A stretch of 64,000 nucleotides of DNA. Source: Marinibaculum sp040216765. GTDB lineage: Bacteria; Pseudomonadota; Alphaproteobacteria; Ferrovibrionales; Ferrovibrionaceae. Position numbers and translations under genes: made by a program. Position 1 is the stretch's first letter. Every line of letters starts with the position of its first letter. Where the stretch lies: positions 1-64,000 of the forward strand of contig JAVJON010000007.1 of NCBI GenBank assembly GCA_040216765.1, in the 5' to 3' direction. Of the stretch, positions 7,823-16,265 are shown piece by piece. The notes beneath the pieces are model-generated. The model did not search any database. It was not told the DNA's origin and saw only the letters and a list, made by a program, of their open reading frames with translations.

Positions 7823-10015
7823 ATGTCGATGAGTGCCGCGCAAGAGGTTGCGGTTTTCAACCGGGCCCTCGAAGGCCTGGATGTCGATCAGTTCGAGCGA
7901 ATCGGCATGGACAGCGAAGACCGGTTCATCAACCGGGAGCTGTCCTGGCTGGAGTTCAACCAGCGCGTCCTGGAGGAGGCCTTCAATACGCGCCACCCGT
8001 TGCTGGAGCGGGTCAGGTTCCTGTCGATTTCCGGCTCCAACCTCGACGAATTCTTCATGGTCCGGGTCGCGGGCCTGTACGGCCAGGTGCGGGCCGGCGT
8101 CGAGGAGCGCACGCCCGAGGGGATGACGCCGGCGCAGCAGGTGGTCCGGATCAACGAGGCGACCAAGACCCTGATGATCGACCAGCAGCGCTGCTGGCGG
8201 CTGCTGAACCGCGAACTGCGCGACAGCGGCGTCGCCGTGCTCGATCCGGGCGACCTTGCGCCGGCCGATCGCGACTGGCTGAGCGACTATTTCCTGGAGC
8301 AGGTCTTCCCGGTGATGACGCCGCTGGCGATCGACCCGGCGCATCCCTTTCCGTTCATTCCCAACCTGGGCTTCAACCTGCTGCTGACCCTGCGCAAGGA
8401 TGGCGGCGGCGACAGCCTGAACGCGCTGATCCCGATCCCCGGCCAGCTGCGCCGCTTCATCCGCCTGCCCGACGATGGCGAGCGGCTGCGCTTCATCGCG
8501 CTGGAGACCCTGATCGCGCTGTTCATCGACAGCCTGTTCCCGGGCTACGAGACGGTGGGGCGGGGCCTGTTCCGGGTCACCCGCGACAGCGACATGGAGA
8601 TCGAGGAAGAGGCGGAGGACCTTGTCCGCCTGTTCGAGACGGCGCTGAAGCGGCGGCGGCGCGGCTCGGTGATCCGCCTGCAGGTCAATGCCGACATGCC
8701 GGCGGTGATGCGCCGGCTGCTGGTTGCCGAGATGGACATTGCCGAGGATACGATCATCGGCGTCGACGGCCTGCTGGGCATCGTGGACACCAAGGAACTG
8801 ATCGTCGACGACCGGCCGGACCTGAAGTTCGTCCCGTTCGTGTCGCGGTTTCCGGAGCGGGTGCGCGACTTCGGCGGCGACATCTTTGCCGCGATCCGCG
8901 CCAAGGACTTCGTCGTCCACCATCCCTACGAAAGCTTCGACGTCGTGGTCGACTTCGTGCGCCAGGCCGCCCGCGACCCGAACGTGGTGGCGATCAAGCA
9001 GACCCTGTACCGCACCTCCAGCGACAGCCCGATCGTGAAGGCCCTGATCGAGGCGGCCGAGGCCGGCAAGTCCGTCACCGCGCTGGTCGAACTGAAGGCG
9101 CGGTTCGACGAGGCCGCGAACATCCGCTGGGCGCGCGACATGGAGCGGGCCGGCGTGCAGGTGGTGTTCGGCTTCCTGGAGCTGAAGACGCACGGCAAGA
9201 TCTCGCTGGTGGTGCGCCGCGAGGGCGGCGGCATGCGGACCTATGTGCATTTCGGCACCGGCAACTACCATCCGGTCACGGCGAAGATCTACACCGACCT
9301 CAGTTTCTTCACCTGCGACCCGGCGCTGGGCCACGACGCGGCCTGCCTGTTCAACTTCATCACCGGCTATGCGGCGCCGACCGGGCTGAAGAAGCTGTCG
9401 ATGTCGCCCGCCGGCATCCTCAACCGCCTGCTGGAACTGATCGACCAGGAAATCGCCCATGCCCGGGCCGGCCGGCCGGCGCAGATCTGGGCCAAGATGA
9501 ACGCCGTGGTCGATTTGCGGGTGATCGACGCGCTGTACCGGGCGAGCCAGGCCGGCGTGCAGATCGACATGGTGGTGCGCGGCGTCTGCTGCCTGCGGCC
9601 CGGGGTCCCGGGCCTCAGCGAGAATATCCGGGTGAAGAGCGTGATCGGCCGCTTCCTGGAGCATTCGCGGATCATCTGCTTCGGCGCCGGCAACGGCCTG
9701 CCGTCGCGGCAGGCGAAGCTGTTCATCTCCTCCGCCGACTGGATGCCGCGGAATTTCGACCGCCGGGTCGAGACCATGGTGCAGATCGAGAACGAGACGG
9801 TGCACGAGCAGGTCATCGACCAGATCATGCTCGCCAACCTGAAGGACGACCTGCAGAGCTGGTACCTGAAGGCCGACGGGCACTATGTCCGCGCGGAACC
9901 CGACGACACGCCGTTCAGCTGCCACGAATATTTCATGACAAACCCGTCGCTTTCCGGCCGGGGCCGCGCGCTCACCGATCGCGCGGATATCCCGGACCTG
10001 CTGCACCAGGATTGA
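7823..10015 (+). CDS. ppk1: Polyphosphate kinase 1
   Basis: This 730-residue enzyme reversibly polymerises the terminal phosphate of ATP into polyphosphate. The opening RFINRELSWLEFNQRVLEEA is diagnostic of PPK1. Two histidines typical of the phospholipase-D-like catalytic domains are visible: His476 in VHFGTGNYH, the likely autophosphorylated residue, and His614 in GRFLEHSR. The SSADWMPRNFDRRVE block near the end also matches. The start at 7823 follows GAGAGGAG. The ppx gene follows after about 120 bases, the usual ppk-ppx pairing. Confidence 0.95.
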   Translation: MSMSAAQEVAVFNRALEGLDVDQFERIGMDSEDRFINRELSWLEFNQRVLEEAFNTRHPLLERVRFLSISGSNLDEFFMVRVAGLYGQVRAGVEERTPEGMTPAQQVVRINEATKTLMIDQQRCWRLLNRELRDSGVAVLDPGDLAPADRDWLSDYFLEQVFPVMTPLAIDPAHPFPFIPNLGFNLLLTLRKDGGGDSLNALIPIPGQLRRFIRLPDDGERLRFIALETLIALFIDSLFPGYETVGRGLFRVTRDSDMEIEEEAEDLVRLFETALKRRRRGSVIRLQVNADMPAVMRRLLVAEMDIAEDTIIGVDGLLGIVDTKELIVDDRPDLKFVPFVSRFPERVRDFGGDIFAAIRAKDFVVHHPYESFDVVVDFVRQAARDPNVVAIKQTLYRTSSDSPIVKALIEAAEAGKSVTALVELKARFDEAANIRWARDMERAGVQVVFGFLELKTHGKISLVVRREGGGMRTYVHFGTGNYHPVTAKIYTDLSFFTCDPALGHDAACLFNFITGYAAPTGLKKLSMSPAGILNRLLELIDQEIAHARAGRPAQIWAKMNAVVDLRVIDALYRASQAGVQIDMVVRGVCCLRPGVPGLSENIRVKSVIGRFLEHSRIICFGAGNGLPSRQAKLFISSADWMPRNFDRRVETMVQIENETVHEQVIDQIMLANLKDDLQSWYLKADGHYVRAEPDDTPFSCHEYFMTNPSLSGRGRALTDRADIPDLLHQD

Positions 10016-10135
10016 CGGCACGGGGTGCGGCAGGGCAGGGAGACCCGGAGGGGCATTCCGGGAACGGGACATCCGGCCCGGGAGTTTGGCTCCACGGGCT
10101 TTGCCACGAGGGCGCCGAGGGACAGGACCAGCCGA

Positions 10136-11758
10136 ATGGCGGAAAGCGTATTGTCGGGCAACCTGTTCGCGGACGGGGAGTTCGCGGAGACGGCCGGCGA
10201 TCCGGCGCGCATCGGCGAGATCGATGTGGCGGTGATCGATGTCGGCTCGAATTCGGTCCGCCTCGTGATCTTCAGCGGGGCGCCCGGGGTCAGCCCCGCG
10301 AAACTGAACGAGAAGGTGCTCTGCGGCCTGGGGCGGTCCCTGCGCCAGACCGGCGCGATGGATGCCGAGGCGATGGACATGGCGGCCATTGCACTCCGCC
10401 GCTTCGCCGGGCTGATCGCGATGATGGGGGTCACCGAGGTCCTGGCCGTTGCCACCGCGGCGGTGCGGGATGCGACCAACGGGCCGGACTTCCTGCGCCG
10501 GGTCGAGGCGGAATGCGGGCTGCGCCTGCGGGTGCTGTCGGGCGAGGAGGAGGCCGCCCTGTCCGCCTATGGCGTCCTGGCCGGGATCCCCGGTGCGGAC
10601 GGGCTGATGGGCGATCTGGGCGGCGGCAGCCTGGAACTCGTCGCCCTGAACGGCGGCGAGGTCGGTGCGGGCGCCACCCTGCCGCTGGGCACCCTGCGCC
10701 TGGACGGCTTCGGCAGCTTCGGGGATCTGCGCGACCATATCGATCAGCAACTGGCCGGCACCTCCCTGCTGCAGGAGAAGCGCGGCAGGCCGATCTACAT
10801 CGTCGGCGGCGCCTGGCGGGCGATCGCCCGCATCCAGATGGCGCAGGTCGACTATCCCCTGCGGATCATCCACCAGTACCGGATCGGGCATGCCGAGGCC
10901 GACAGCACGCTCCGGGTGCTGTCGCGGCAGAGCAAGGAATCCCTTGCTGCCATCGATGCCGTGCCGCGGCGCCGGGCGGATTCCCTGCCGGTGGCCGCCC
11001 TCGTCCTGCGCCGGCTGATGCGGCAGGTGCAGCCCGACAGCATCGTGTTCTGTGCGAACGGCCTGCGCGAGGGCCTGTGGTACCGCGCCTGTCATGGCGC
11101 CGCGGCGACGGCCGCGACCGACCCGGAGCGGTCCGGCCAGAACGAGCCGCTGCTGACCGCGGCGCGCACGATGGCCCGCGGGATGAGCCGCGACCGGGCC
11201 TCCTCGACCGCGATCTGGCGCTTCGTCGAGCCGCTGCAGGTCGAGGCGTCGGGCGCCGCCGCTGGATCCACCCTGCAGGACCGCAGCCGGCTGGAACGGG
11301 TGGTGGTGATCCTGTCGGACATCGCCTGGCGGGTGCATCCCGACTATCGCGCGCAGGAGGCGATGAACGCCATGCTGCACGCGCCTTTCCCGGCGGTGGA
11401 TCATCCGGGCCGGGTCTATATCGCGCTTGCCGTGGGGATGCGCTATGGCGGCGATGCGGATGCGGCGCGGAACCTGCGGCTGCTCGACCTGCTGGCGGAG
11501 GAGGATCGCCAGCGCGCGGCGATGCTGGGCATGGCGATCCGGCTCGGCTATGCGATCGGCGGCGGGGCGGCCCGGCCGCTCGCCTATTTCTCGCTGGAGC
11601 GCGGCGCCACCGAGCTCGCCCTGCTGGTGGCGCCGGACGGCGAGGGCCTGGTCGGCGACGTGGTCAGCCGGCGGCTGGAGAGCCTGGCCAAGCAGTGCGG
11701 GCTGACGCCGCGGATCCGCTTCCAGCGCGACCGCCTGCAGGTCGCGGCCGCGGTCTGA
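10136..11758 (+). CDS. ppx: Exopolyphosphatase / pppGpp phosphohydrolase
   Basis: This 540-residue member of the Ppx/GppA family of the ASKHA fold hydrolyses terminal phosphate from polyphosphate or pppGpp. Phosphate-binding loops are clear: VIDVGSNSVRLVIF, VATAAVRDATNG, LSGEEEAALSAYG and MGDLGGGSLELV. A C-terminal HD-like helical region of about 200 residues follows, as in long alphaproteobacterial Ppx. The ATG at 10136 precedes MAESVLSGNL; an upstream frame extension lacks conserved sequence. It balances the adjacent ppk1. Confidence 0.92.
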   Translation: MAESVLSGNLFADGEFAETAGDPARIGEIDVAVIDVGSNSVRLVIFSGAPGVSPAKLNEKVLCGLGRSLRQTGAMDAEAMDMAAIALRRFAGLIAMMGVTEVLAVATAAVRDATNGPDFLRRVEAECGLRLRVLSGEEEAALSAYGVLAGIPGADGLMGDLGGGSLELVALNGGEVGAGATLPLGTLRLDGFGSFGDLRDHIDQQLAGTSLLQEKRGRPIYIVGGAWRAIARIQMAQVDYPLRIIHQYRIGHAEADSTLRVLSRQSKESLAAIDAVPRRRADSLPVAALVLRRLMRQVQPDSIVFCANGLREGLWYRACHGAAATAATDPERSGQNEPLLTAARTMARGMSRDRASSTAIWRFVEPLQVEASGAAAGSTLQDRSRLERVVVILSDIAWRVHPDYRAQEAMNAMLHAPFPAVDHPGRVYIALAVGMRYGGDADAARNLRLLDLLAEEDRQRAAMLGMAIRLGYAIGGGAARPLAYFSLERGATELALLVAPDGEGLVGDVVSRRLESLAKQCGLTPRIRFQRDRLQVAAAV

Positions 11759-11839
11759 CCCTTGCGCTTGCCTGCCCGACGCCGCCCGGGGACACTGCCC
11801 CCGGACGATCGCCGGCAGCCGGCCAGAACGGGGACAGGC

Positions 11840-12712
11840 ATGAAGATCATTGCGGGGCTGATCCAGACCGGGCTGCACGGCGATCCGGCGCAGGACGACC
11901 CGGCCACCCTGAAACAGCGGATGCGGGATGCCCATTGGCCGCATGTCGAGGCCGCGGCCCGTGCCGGCGTGCAGGTCCTGGGCCTGCAGGAACTTTGGAA
12001 CCTGCCCTATTTCTGCGCTTCGCAGGACCGGCGCTGGTACGCCGCCGCAGAGGCCGTCCCGGAGGGGCCCGGCACCGCGGCGATGCAGGCGGCGGCCCGC
12101 GAATTCGGCATGGTGATCGTCGCCCCGGTGTTCGAGGAGGCGATGCCGGGCCAGTACTTCAACACGGCCGCGGTGATCGATGCCGACGGGCGCTACCTGG
12201 GCAAGTTCCGCAAGCTGCACATCCCCAACATCCCCGATTTCCACGAGAAGCTGTTCTTCGCGCCCGGCGATCTGGGTTTCCCGGTGTTCCAGACCGCATT
12301 CTGCCGGCTGGCCGTCTATATCTGCTATGACCGGCACTTCCCCGAGGGCTGGCGCCAGCTGGCGCTGAACGGTGCGGAACTGGTGATGAACCCGTCGGCC
12401 ACCGGGCGGGGGTTGAGCGACCATCTGTGGGAGCTGGAACAGCCCGCCGCGGCGATCGCCAACGGCATCTTCATCGGCACGAACAACCGGGTCGGCTGGG
12501 AAGAGCCCTGGCGGACGACGCAGTTCTACGGCGGCAGCTATTTCTGCGACCCCAAGGGCCGCATCGTCGCCCAGGCGCCCTATGACGCACCCGCGCTGGT
12601 CACCGCCGAACTCGACCTGGGCCTGATCCGTGAGGTGCGCGACACCTGGCAGTTCTTCCGCGACCGCCGGCCCGACACCTATGCCGGGCTGACCCGCAGC
12701 AGCGGGGCCTGA
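11840..12712 (+). CDS. Nitrilase-superfamily amidohydrolase, beta-ureidopropionase-like
   Basis: This 290-residue C-N hydrolase has the full Glu-Lys-Cys triad: E51 in LQELWN, K125 in KFRKLHIP and C162 in YICYDRHFPE. The segments HIPNIPDFHEKLFF, GFPVFQT, LNGAELVMNPSAT and IGTNNRVG resemble beta-ureidopropionase (last step of reductive pyrimidine breakdown) more than classical nitrilases. N-carbamoylputrescine amidase is the nearest alternative. No other pyrimidine or polyamine degradation gene is adjacent, so the substrate is uncertain. The start at 11840 follows GGGGAC. Confidence 0.8.
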   Translation: MKIIAGLIQTGLHGDPAQDDPATLKQRMRDAHWPHVEAAARAGVQVLGLQELWNLPYFCASQDRRWYAAAEAVPEGPGTAAMQAAAREFGMVIVAPVFEEAMPGQYFNTAAVIDADGRYLGKFRKLHIPNIPDFHEKLFFAPGDLGFPVFQTAFCRLAVYICYDRHFPEGWRQLALNGAELVMNPSATGRGLSDHLWELEQPAAAIANGIFIGTNNRVGWEEPWRTTQFYGGSYFCDPKGRIVAQAPYDAPALVTAELDLGLIREVRDTWQFFRDRRPDTYAGLTRSSGA

Positions 12713-12743
12713 CCTCGGCCTGCGGCGGAATGTCCATCCCGGT

Positions 12744-12784
12744 TTGATCTGGATCAGGGTCCAGGCCCGGCACGTCCCTATCCT
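12744..12784 (+). promoter_or_regulatory. FNR box and -10 of the cco operon
   Basis: TTGAT-ctgg-ATCAG (12744-12757) differs by one base from the FNR/FixK consensus TTGATnnnnATCAA. Its centre lies about 41 bases before the start point predicted from a -10-like TATCCT at 12779-12784. This is the spacing of a class II FNR-activated promoter. The ccoN start codon is at 12826, leaving a leader of about 35 bases. An Fnr-family gene closes the same locus. Confidence 0.75.
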
Positions 12785-12825
12785 GTCGCTTCCGCGTTCG
12801 GCGGACGACGGATCGGGACGAAGCA

Positions 12826-14415
12826 ATGAGCATTGGACGTATCGGCGGTCTGGCCCTGGCGGCCCTGGCCGCCCTGTTTGGCCTGATGATGGCCGCGCGC
12901 GGGGTCGATGCCGGCTTCCGCGCCCATGGCTGGATCATCCTGGTGATCGGCCTGGCCTGGATCGCCTTCGCGATCGGCCGCGACGACCGGGAAGAGGCCG
13001 GCCCCTATGCGGACGACGTGATCCGCGCCGGCGTCATCGCGACGGCACTCTGGGGGATCGTGGGCTTCCTCGCCGGGGTCTTCATCGCCTTCCAGCTGGC
13101 CTTCCCGGCGCTCAACTTCGACACCTCGTTCCTCAATTTCGGCCGGTTGCGGCCGTTGCACACCTCGGCGGTGATCTTTGCCTTCGGGGGCAACGCGCTG
13201 ATCGCCTCGTCGTTCTATGTGGTGCAGCGCACCTGCCGCGCGAAGCTGGCGCTGGGCGGGCTGGCCTGGTTCGTCTTCTGGGGCTACCAGGTCTTCATCG
13301 TCCTGGCCGCCACCGGCTACCTGCTCGGGATCACCCAGAGCAAGGAATATGCGGAGCCGGAATGGTATGTCGACATCTGGCTGACCCTCGTCTGGCTGGC
13401 CTATCTGGCGGTCTTCCTGGGCACCATCCTGAGGCGCCGCGAGCCGCATATCTACGTCGCCAACTGGTTCTACCTCGCCTTCATCGTGACCATCGCGATG
13501 CTGCACGTGGTGAACAACCTGGCGATGCCGGTGAGCCTGATGGGGTCCAAGAGCTATTCGCTCTTCGCCGGGGTGCAGGATGCGCTGACCCAGTGGTGGT
13601 ACGGGCATAACGCGGTCGGCTTCTTCCTGACCGCCGGCTTCCTGGGGATGATGTACTACCTGATCCCGAAGCGGGCGGGCCGGCCGATCTACAGCTACCG
13701 CCTGTCGATCGTGCATTTCTGGTCGCTGATCTTCCTCTACATCTGGGCGGGCCCCCACCACCTGCACTACACGGCCCTGCCGGACTGGGCGCAGACCCTG
13801 GGCATGGTGTTCTCGGTGATGCTGTGGATGCCCAGCTGGGGCGGCATGATCAACGGCCTGATGACCCTGTCGGGCGCCTGGGACAAGCTGCGCACCGACC
13901 CCGTCCTGCGGATGATCGTCACCTCGGTCGCGTTCTACGGCATGAGCACGTTCGAGGGGCCGGTGATGTCGATCAAGTCGGTCAACAGCCTCAGCCACTA
14001 TACCGACTGGACGATCGGCCATGTCCATTCCGGCGCGCTTGGCTGGGTCGGCCTGATCAGCTTCGGCCTGCTCTATTTCCTGACCCCGCGGCTCTGGGGC
14101 CGGCAGGAGGTGCACAGCCTGCGCCTGGTCAGCTGGCATTTCTGGCTGGCGACGATCGGCATCGTGCTCTACGCGGCCTCGATGTGGGTCAGCGGCATCA
14201 TGCAGGGCCTGATGTGGCGCGCCTACGACGATCTCGGCTTCCTGGAATACAGCTTCGTCGAGACCGTCCAGGCGATGCATCCCTACTACATCATCCGGGC
14301 CTGCGGCGGCCTGCTGTTCCTGAGCGGCGGGGTGCTGATGGTCTACAACCTCTGGCAGACGATCCGTGGCAATGCGCCGGCACTGGCCGCGCCTGCCATG
14401 CAGGCTGCCGAGTGA
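12826..14415 (+). CDS. ccoN: cbb3-type cytochrome c oxidase subunit I
   Basis: This 529-residue polytopic membrane protein holds the oxygen-reducing site of the high-affinity cbb3 oxidase. By analogy with characterised CcoN, H112 (LHTSAV) and H401 ligate heme b, and H399 (GHVHSG) ligates heme b3. H261 (WYGHN), H311 and H312 (GPHHLHY) bind CuB, and Y305 corresponds to the cross-linked tyrosine. Two extra hydrophobic segments at about 5-22 and 36-50 precede the standard core. It is the first gene of an operon under the FNR box upstream. Confidence 0.97.
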   Translation: MSIGRIGGLALAALAALFGLMMAARGVDAGFRAHGWIILVIGLAWIAFAIGRDDREEAGPYADDVIRAGVIATALWGIVGFLAGVFIAFQLAFPALNFDTSFLNFGRLRPLHTSAVIFAFGGNALIASSFYVVQRTCRAKLALGGLAWFVFWGYQVFIVLAATGYLLGITQSKEYAEPEWYVDIWLTLVWLAYLAVFLGTILRRREPHIYVANWFYLAFIVTIAMLHVVNNLAMPVSLMGSKSYSLFAGVQDALTQWWYGHNAVGFFLTAGFLGMMYYLIPKRAGRPIYSYRLSIVHFWSLIFLYIWAGPHHLHYTALPDWAQTLGMVFSVMLWMPSWGGMINGLMTLSGAWDKLRTDPVLRMIVTSVAFYGMSTFEGPVMSIKSVNSLSHYTDWTIGHVHSGALGWVGLISFGLLYFLTPRLWGRQEVHSLRLVSWHFWLATIGIVLYAASMWVSGIMQGLMWRAYDDLGFLEYSFVETVQAMHPYYIIRACGGLLFLSGGVLMVYNLWQTIRGNAPALAAPAMQAAE

Positions 14416-14425
14416 GGAGGCGGCC

Positions 14426-15154
14426 ATGCTGAGCCACAAGATCATCGAACGGAACGCGACCCTCCTGCTCGTGCTGTCGCTGCTCGTGGTGACGATCGGC
14501 GGCATCGTCGAGATCGCGCCGCTGTTCTACCTGCAGAACACCATCGAGAAGGTGTCCGGCATCCGCCCCTACACCCCGCTGGAACTGGCGGGGCGGAACA
14601 TCTACGTCCGCGAGGGTTGCTACAACTGCCACAGCCAGATGATCCGGCCGTTCCGCGACGAGGTGGATCGCTATGGCCATTACAGCCTGGCGGCCGAGAG
14701 CATGTACGACCATCCCTTCCAATGGGGCTCGAAACGCACCGGGCCCGACCTCGCGCGGGTCGGCGAGCGCTATTCCGACGACTGGCAGGTACAGCATCTG
14801 GCGGCCCCGCGGTCGCTGGTCCCGGAAAGCATCATGCCCGGCTATCCCTTCCTGCTGGAGCGGCCGCTCGACCTGCAAACCGTGGCCGCCCAGCTGGAGG
14901 CGAACCGGGCCGTCGGGGTGCCCTACAGCGCCGAGATGATCGCCAGCGCCGAAGCGGACCTGCGGGCGCAGGTCGATCCCGACAGCGACGCCGTGGACGG
15001 GCTTCTGGCGCGCTATGGCGACAAGGTCAATGTGCGCAATTTCGACAGCCAGCCCGGCGGCGCGACCGAGATGGACGCCCTGGTGGCCTATCTGCAGATG
15101 CTGGGAACCCTGGTCGATTTCCGCGACTACGACGAAGCCGCGAACAGAAGGTAG
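14426..15154 (+). CDS. ccoO: cbb3-type cytochrome c oxidase subunit II (mono-heme)
   Basis: This 242-residue membrane-anchored c-type cytochrome has a hydrophobic anchor at about 12-34 and the heme site CYNCH (65-69). A Met of the ESIMPGYPFLL segment is the probable axial ligand. It passes electrons from CcoP toward CcoN. The start at 14426 follows GAGGAGGCGGCC, 10 bases after the ccoN stop. Length is typical. Confidence 0.96.
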   Translation: MLSHKIIERNATLLLVLSLLVVTIGGIVEIAPLFYLQNTIEKVSGIRPYTPLELAGRNIYVREGCYNCHSQMIRPFRDEVDRYGHYSLAAESMYDHPFQWGSKRTGPDLARVGERYSDDWQVQHLAAPRSLVPESIMPGYPFLLERPLDLQTVAAQLEANRAVGVPYSAEMIASAEADLRAQVDPDSDAVDGLLARYGDKVNVRNFDSQPGGATEMDALVAYLQMLGTLVDFRDYDEAANRR

Positions 15155-15164
15155 GACCGCACAG

Positions 15165-16241
15165 ATGGACCATGAAAGCCTGCGCCATTTCGCGGACAGC
15201 TGGGGTCTGGCCGCGCTGGTGACGATCTTCGTCGGCATCGTGATCTATGTCCTCCGGCCCAAGGGCGGCAGGACCTATCGCGAGGCCGCACAGATCCCGC
15301 TGAAGGACGATCCACCGGAAACGGCGGCCGGCCGCGGGCCGCCGGGCGGCGCGCCGGGCGAGCGGCTGCACAGCGCTGCCCCGGAACTGGACAAGGTCAC
15401 CGGCAGGATGACCACCGGGCATAGCTGGGACGGCATCCAGGAACTGAACACCCCTCTGCCGCGCTGGTGGCTGTGGACCTTCTACGCCTCGATCCTGTTC
15501 GCGATCGTCTACATGATCCTCTATCCGGCGATCCCGCTGTTCAGCAAGGCGACGGACGGCGTGCTGGGCCATACCGAGCGGGGCGCGCTGCAGCAGGAAC
15601 TGGCCGCGGCGAAGTCCGCCCAGGCCGGCCAGCTGGAGCGCATTGCCGCCGCGTCCCTGCAGGAGATCCCGGCCGATCCGGACCTGCTGCGGTTCGCCGT
15701 CGCGGGCGGGCGCTCGGCCTTCGCGGTGAACTGTTCGCAATGCCATGGCTCGGGTGGGCAGGGCGCGACCGGCTTTCCCAACCTGAACGACGACGAATGG
15801 CTCTGGGGCGGCAGCCTGGATGCCATCGAAGCCACCATCACGCATGGCATCCGCTACGAGCAGGATCCCGACACGCGGCAGAACGCGATGCCGGCCTTCG
15901 GGCGGGACGGGCTGCTGACCCGCGGGCAGATCAGCGACGTCACGGCCTATGTGATGTCGCTGAGCGACCGCGTCGCGGCACATGGCGATGCGGCGGTGGG
16001 CAAGGCGCTGTTCCAGGACAATTGCGCCGCCTGCCACGGTGCCGGCGGCGACGGCAATCGCGAGCTGGGCGCGCCCAGCCTGCGCAACGCCATCTGGCTC
16101 TACGGCAGCGGCGAGGCAGAGATCTTCGCCACGATCCATGCCGCCCGGAACGGGGTGATGCCGGCCTGGGGCGGCCGCCTCGACCCGGTCACGATCAAGC
16201 AGCTGAGCCTGTTCGTGCACTCCCTGGGCGGCGGCGAGTGA
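15165..16241 (+). CDS. ccoQP: Fused CcoQ-CcoP: cbb3 oxidase di-heme subunit III with N-terminal CcoQ
   Basis: One uninterrupted 358-codon frame encodes two normally separate subunits. Residues 1-50 are a CcoQ-like module: a membrane helix at about 14-31, then RPKGGRTYREAAQIPLKDD. A Pro/Gly-rich linker (about 50-75) leads into a standard CcoP: VTGRMTTGHSWDGIQELNTP, a membrane helix at 101-121, and two heme sites, CSQCH (190-194) and CAACH (287-291). No stop separates them. An internal ATG (15408) could still produce free CcoP. It lies 10 bases after ccoO. The subunit receives electrons from soluble cytochrome c. Confidence 0.93.
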   Translation: MDHESLRHFADSWGLAALVTIFVGIVIYVLRPKGGRTYREAAQIPLKDDPPETAAGRGPPGGAPGERLHSAAPELDKVTGRMTTGHSWDGIQELNTPLPRWWLWTFYASILFAIVYMILYPAIPLFSKATDGVLGHTERGALQQELAAAKSAQAGQLERIAAASLQEIPADPDLLRFAVAGGRSAFAVNCSQCHGSGGQGATGFPNLNDDEWLWGGSLDAIEATITHGIRYEQDPDTRQNAMPAFGRDGLLTRGQISDVTAYVMSLSDRVAAHGDAAVGKALFQDNCAACHGAGGDGNRELGAPSLRNAIWLYGSGEAEIFATIHAARNGVMPAWGGRLDPVTIKQLSLFVHSLGGGE

Positions 16242-16265
16242 CCGGGCGACATTCGTCGGGTATCG

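Noticed and set aside
6512..12826. A 2104-codon open frame on the minus strand
   Set aside because: It is antisense to several well-supported genes (ppk, ppx, nitrilase family, DUF2147). High GC suppresses stop codons opposite coding sequence; the translation is low-complexity and matches no family.
15408..16241. Treating ccoP as a separate gene starting at the internal ATG
   Set aside because: The frame is open without interruption from the CcoQ start at 15165, and there is no stop between the modules. Kept only as a possible secondary start.
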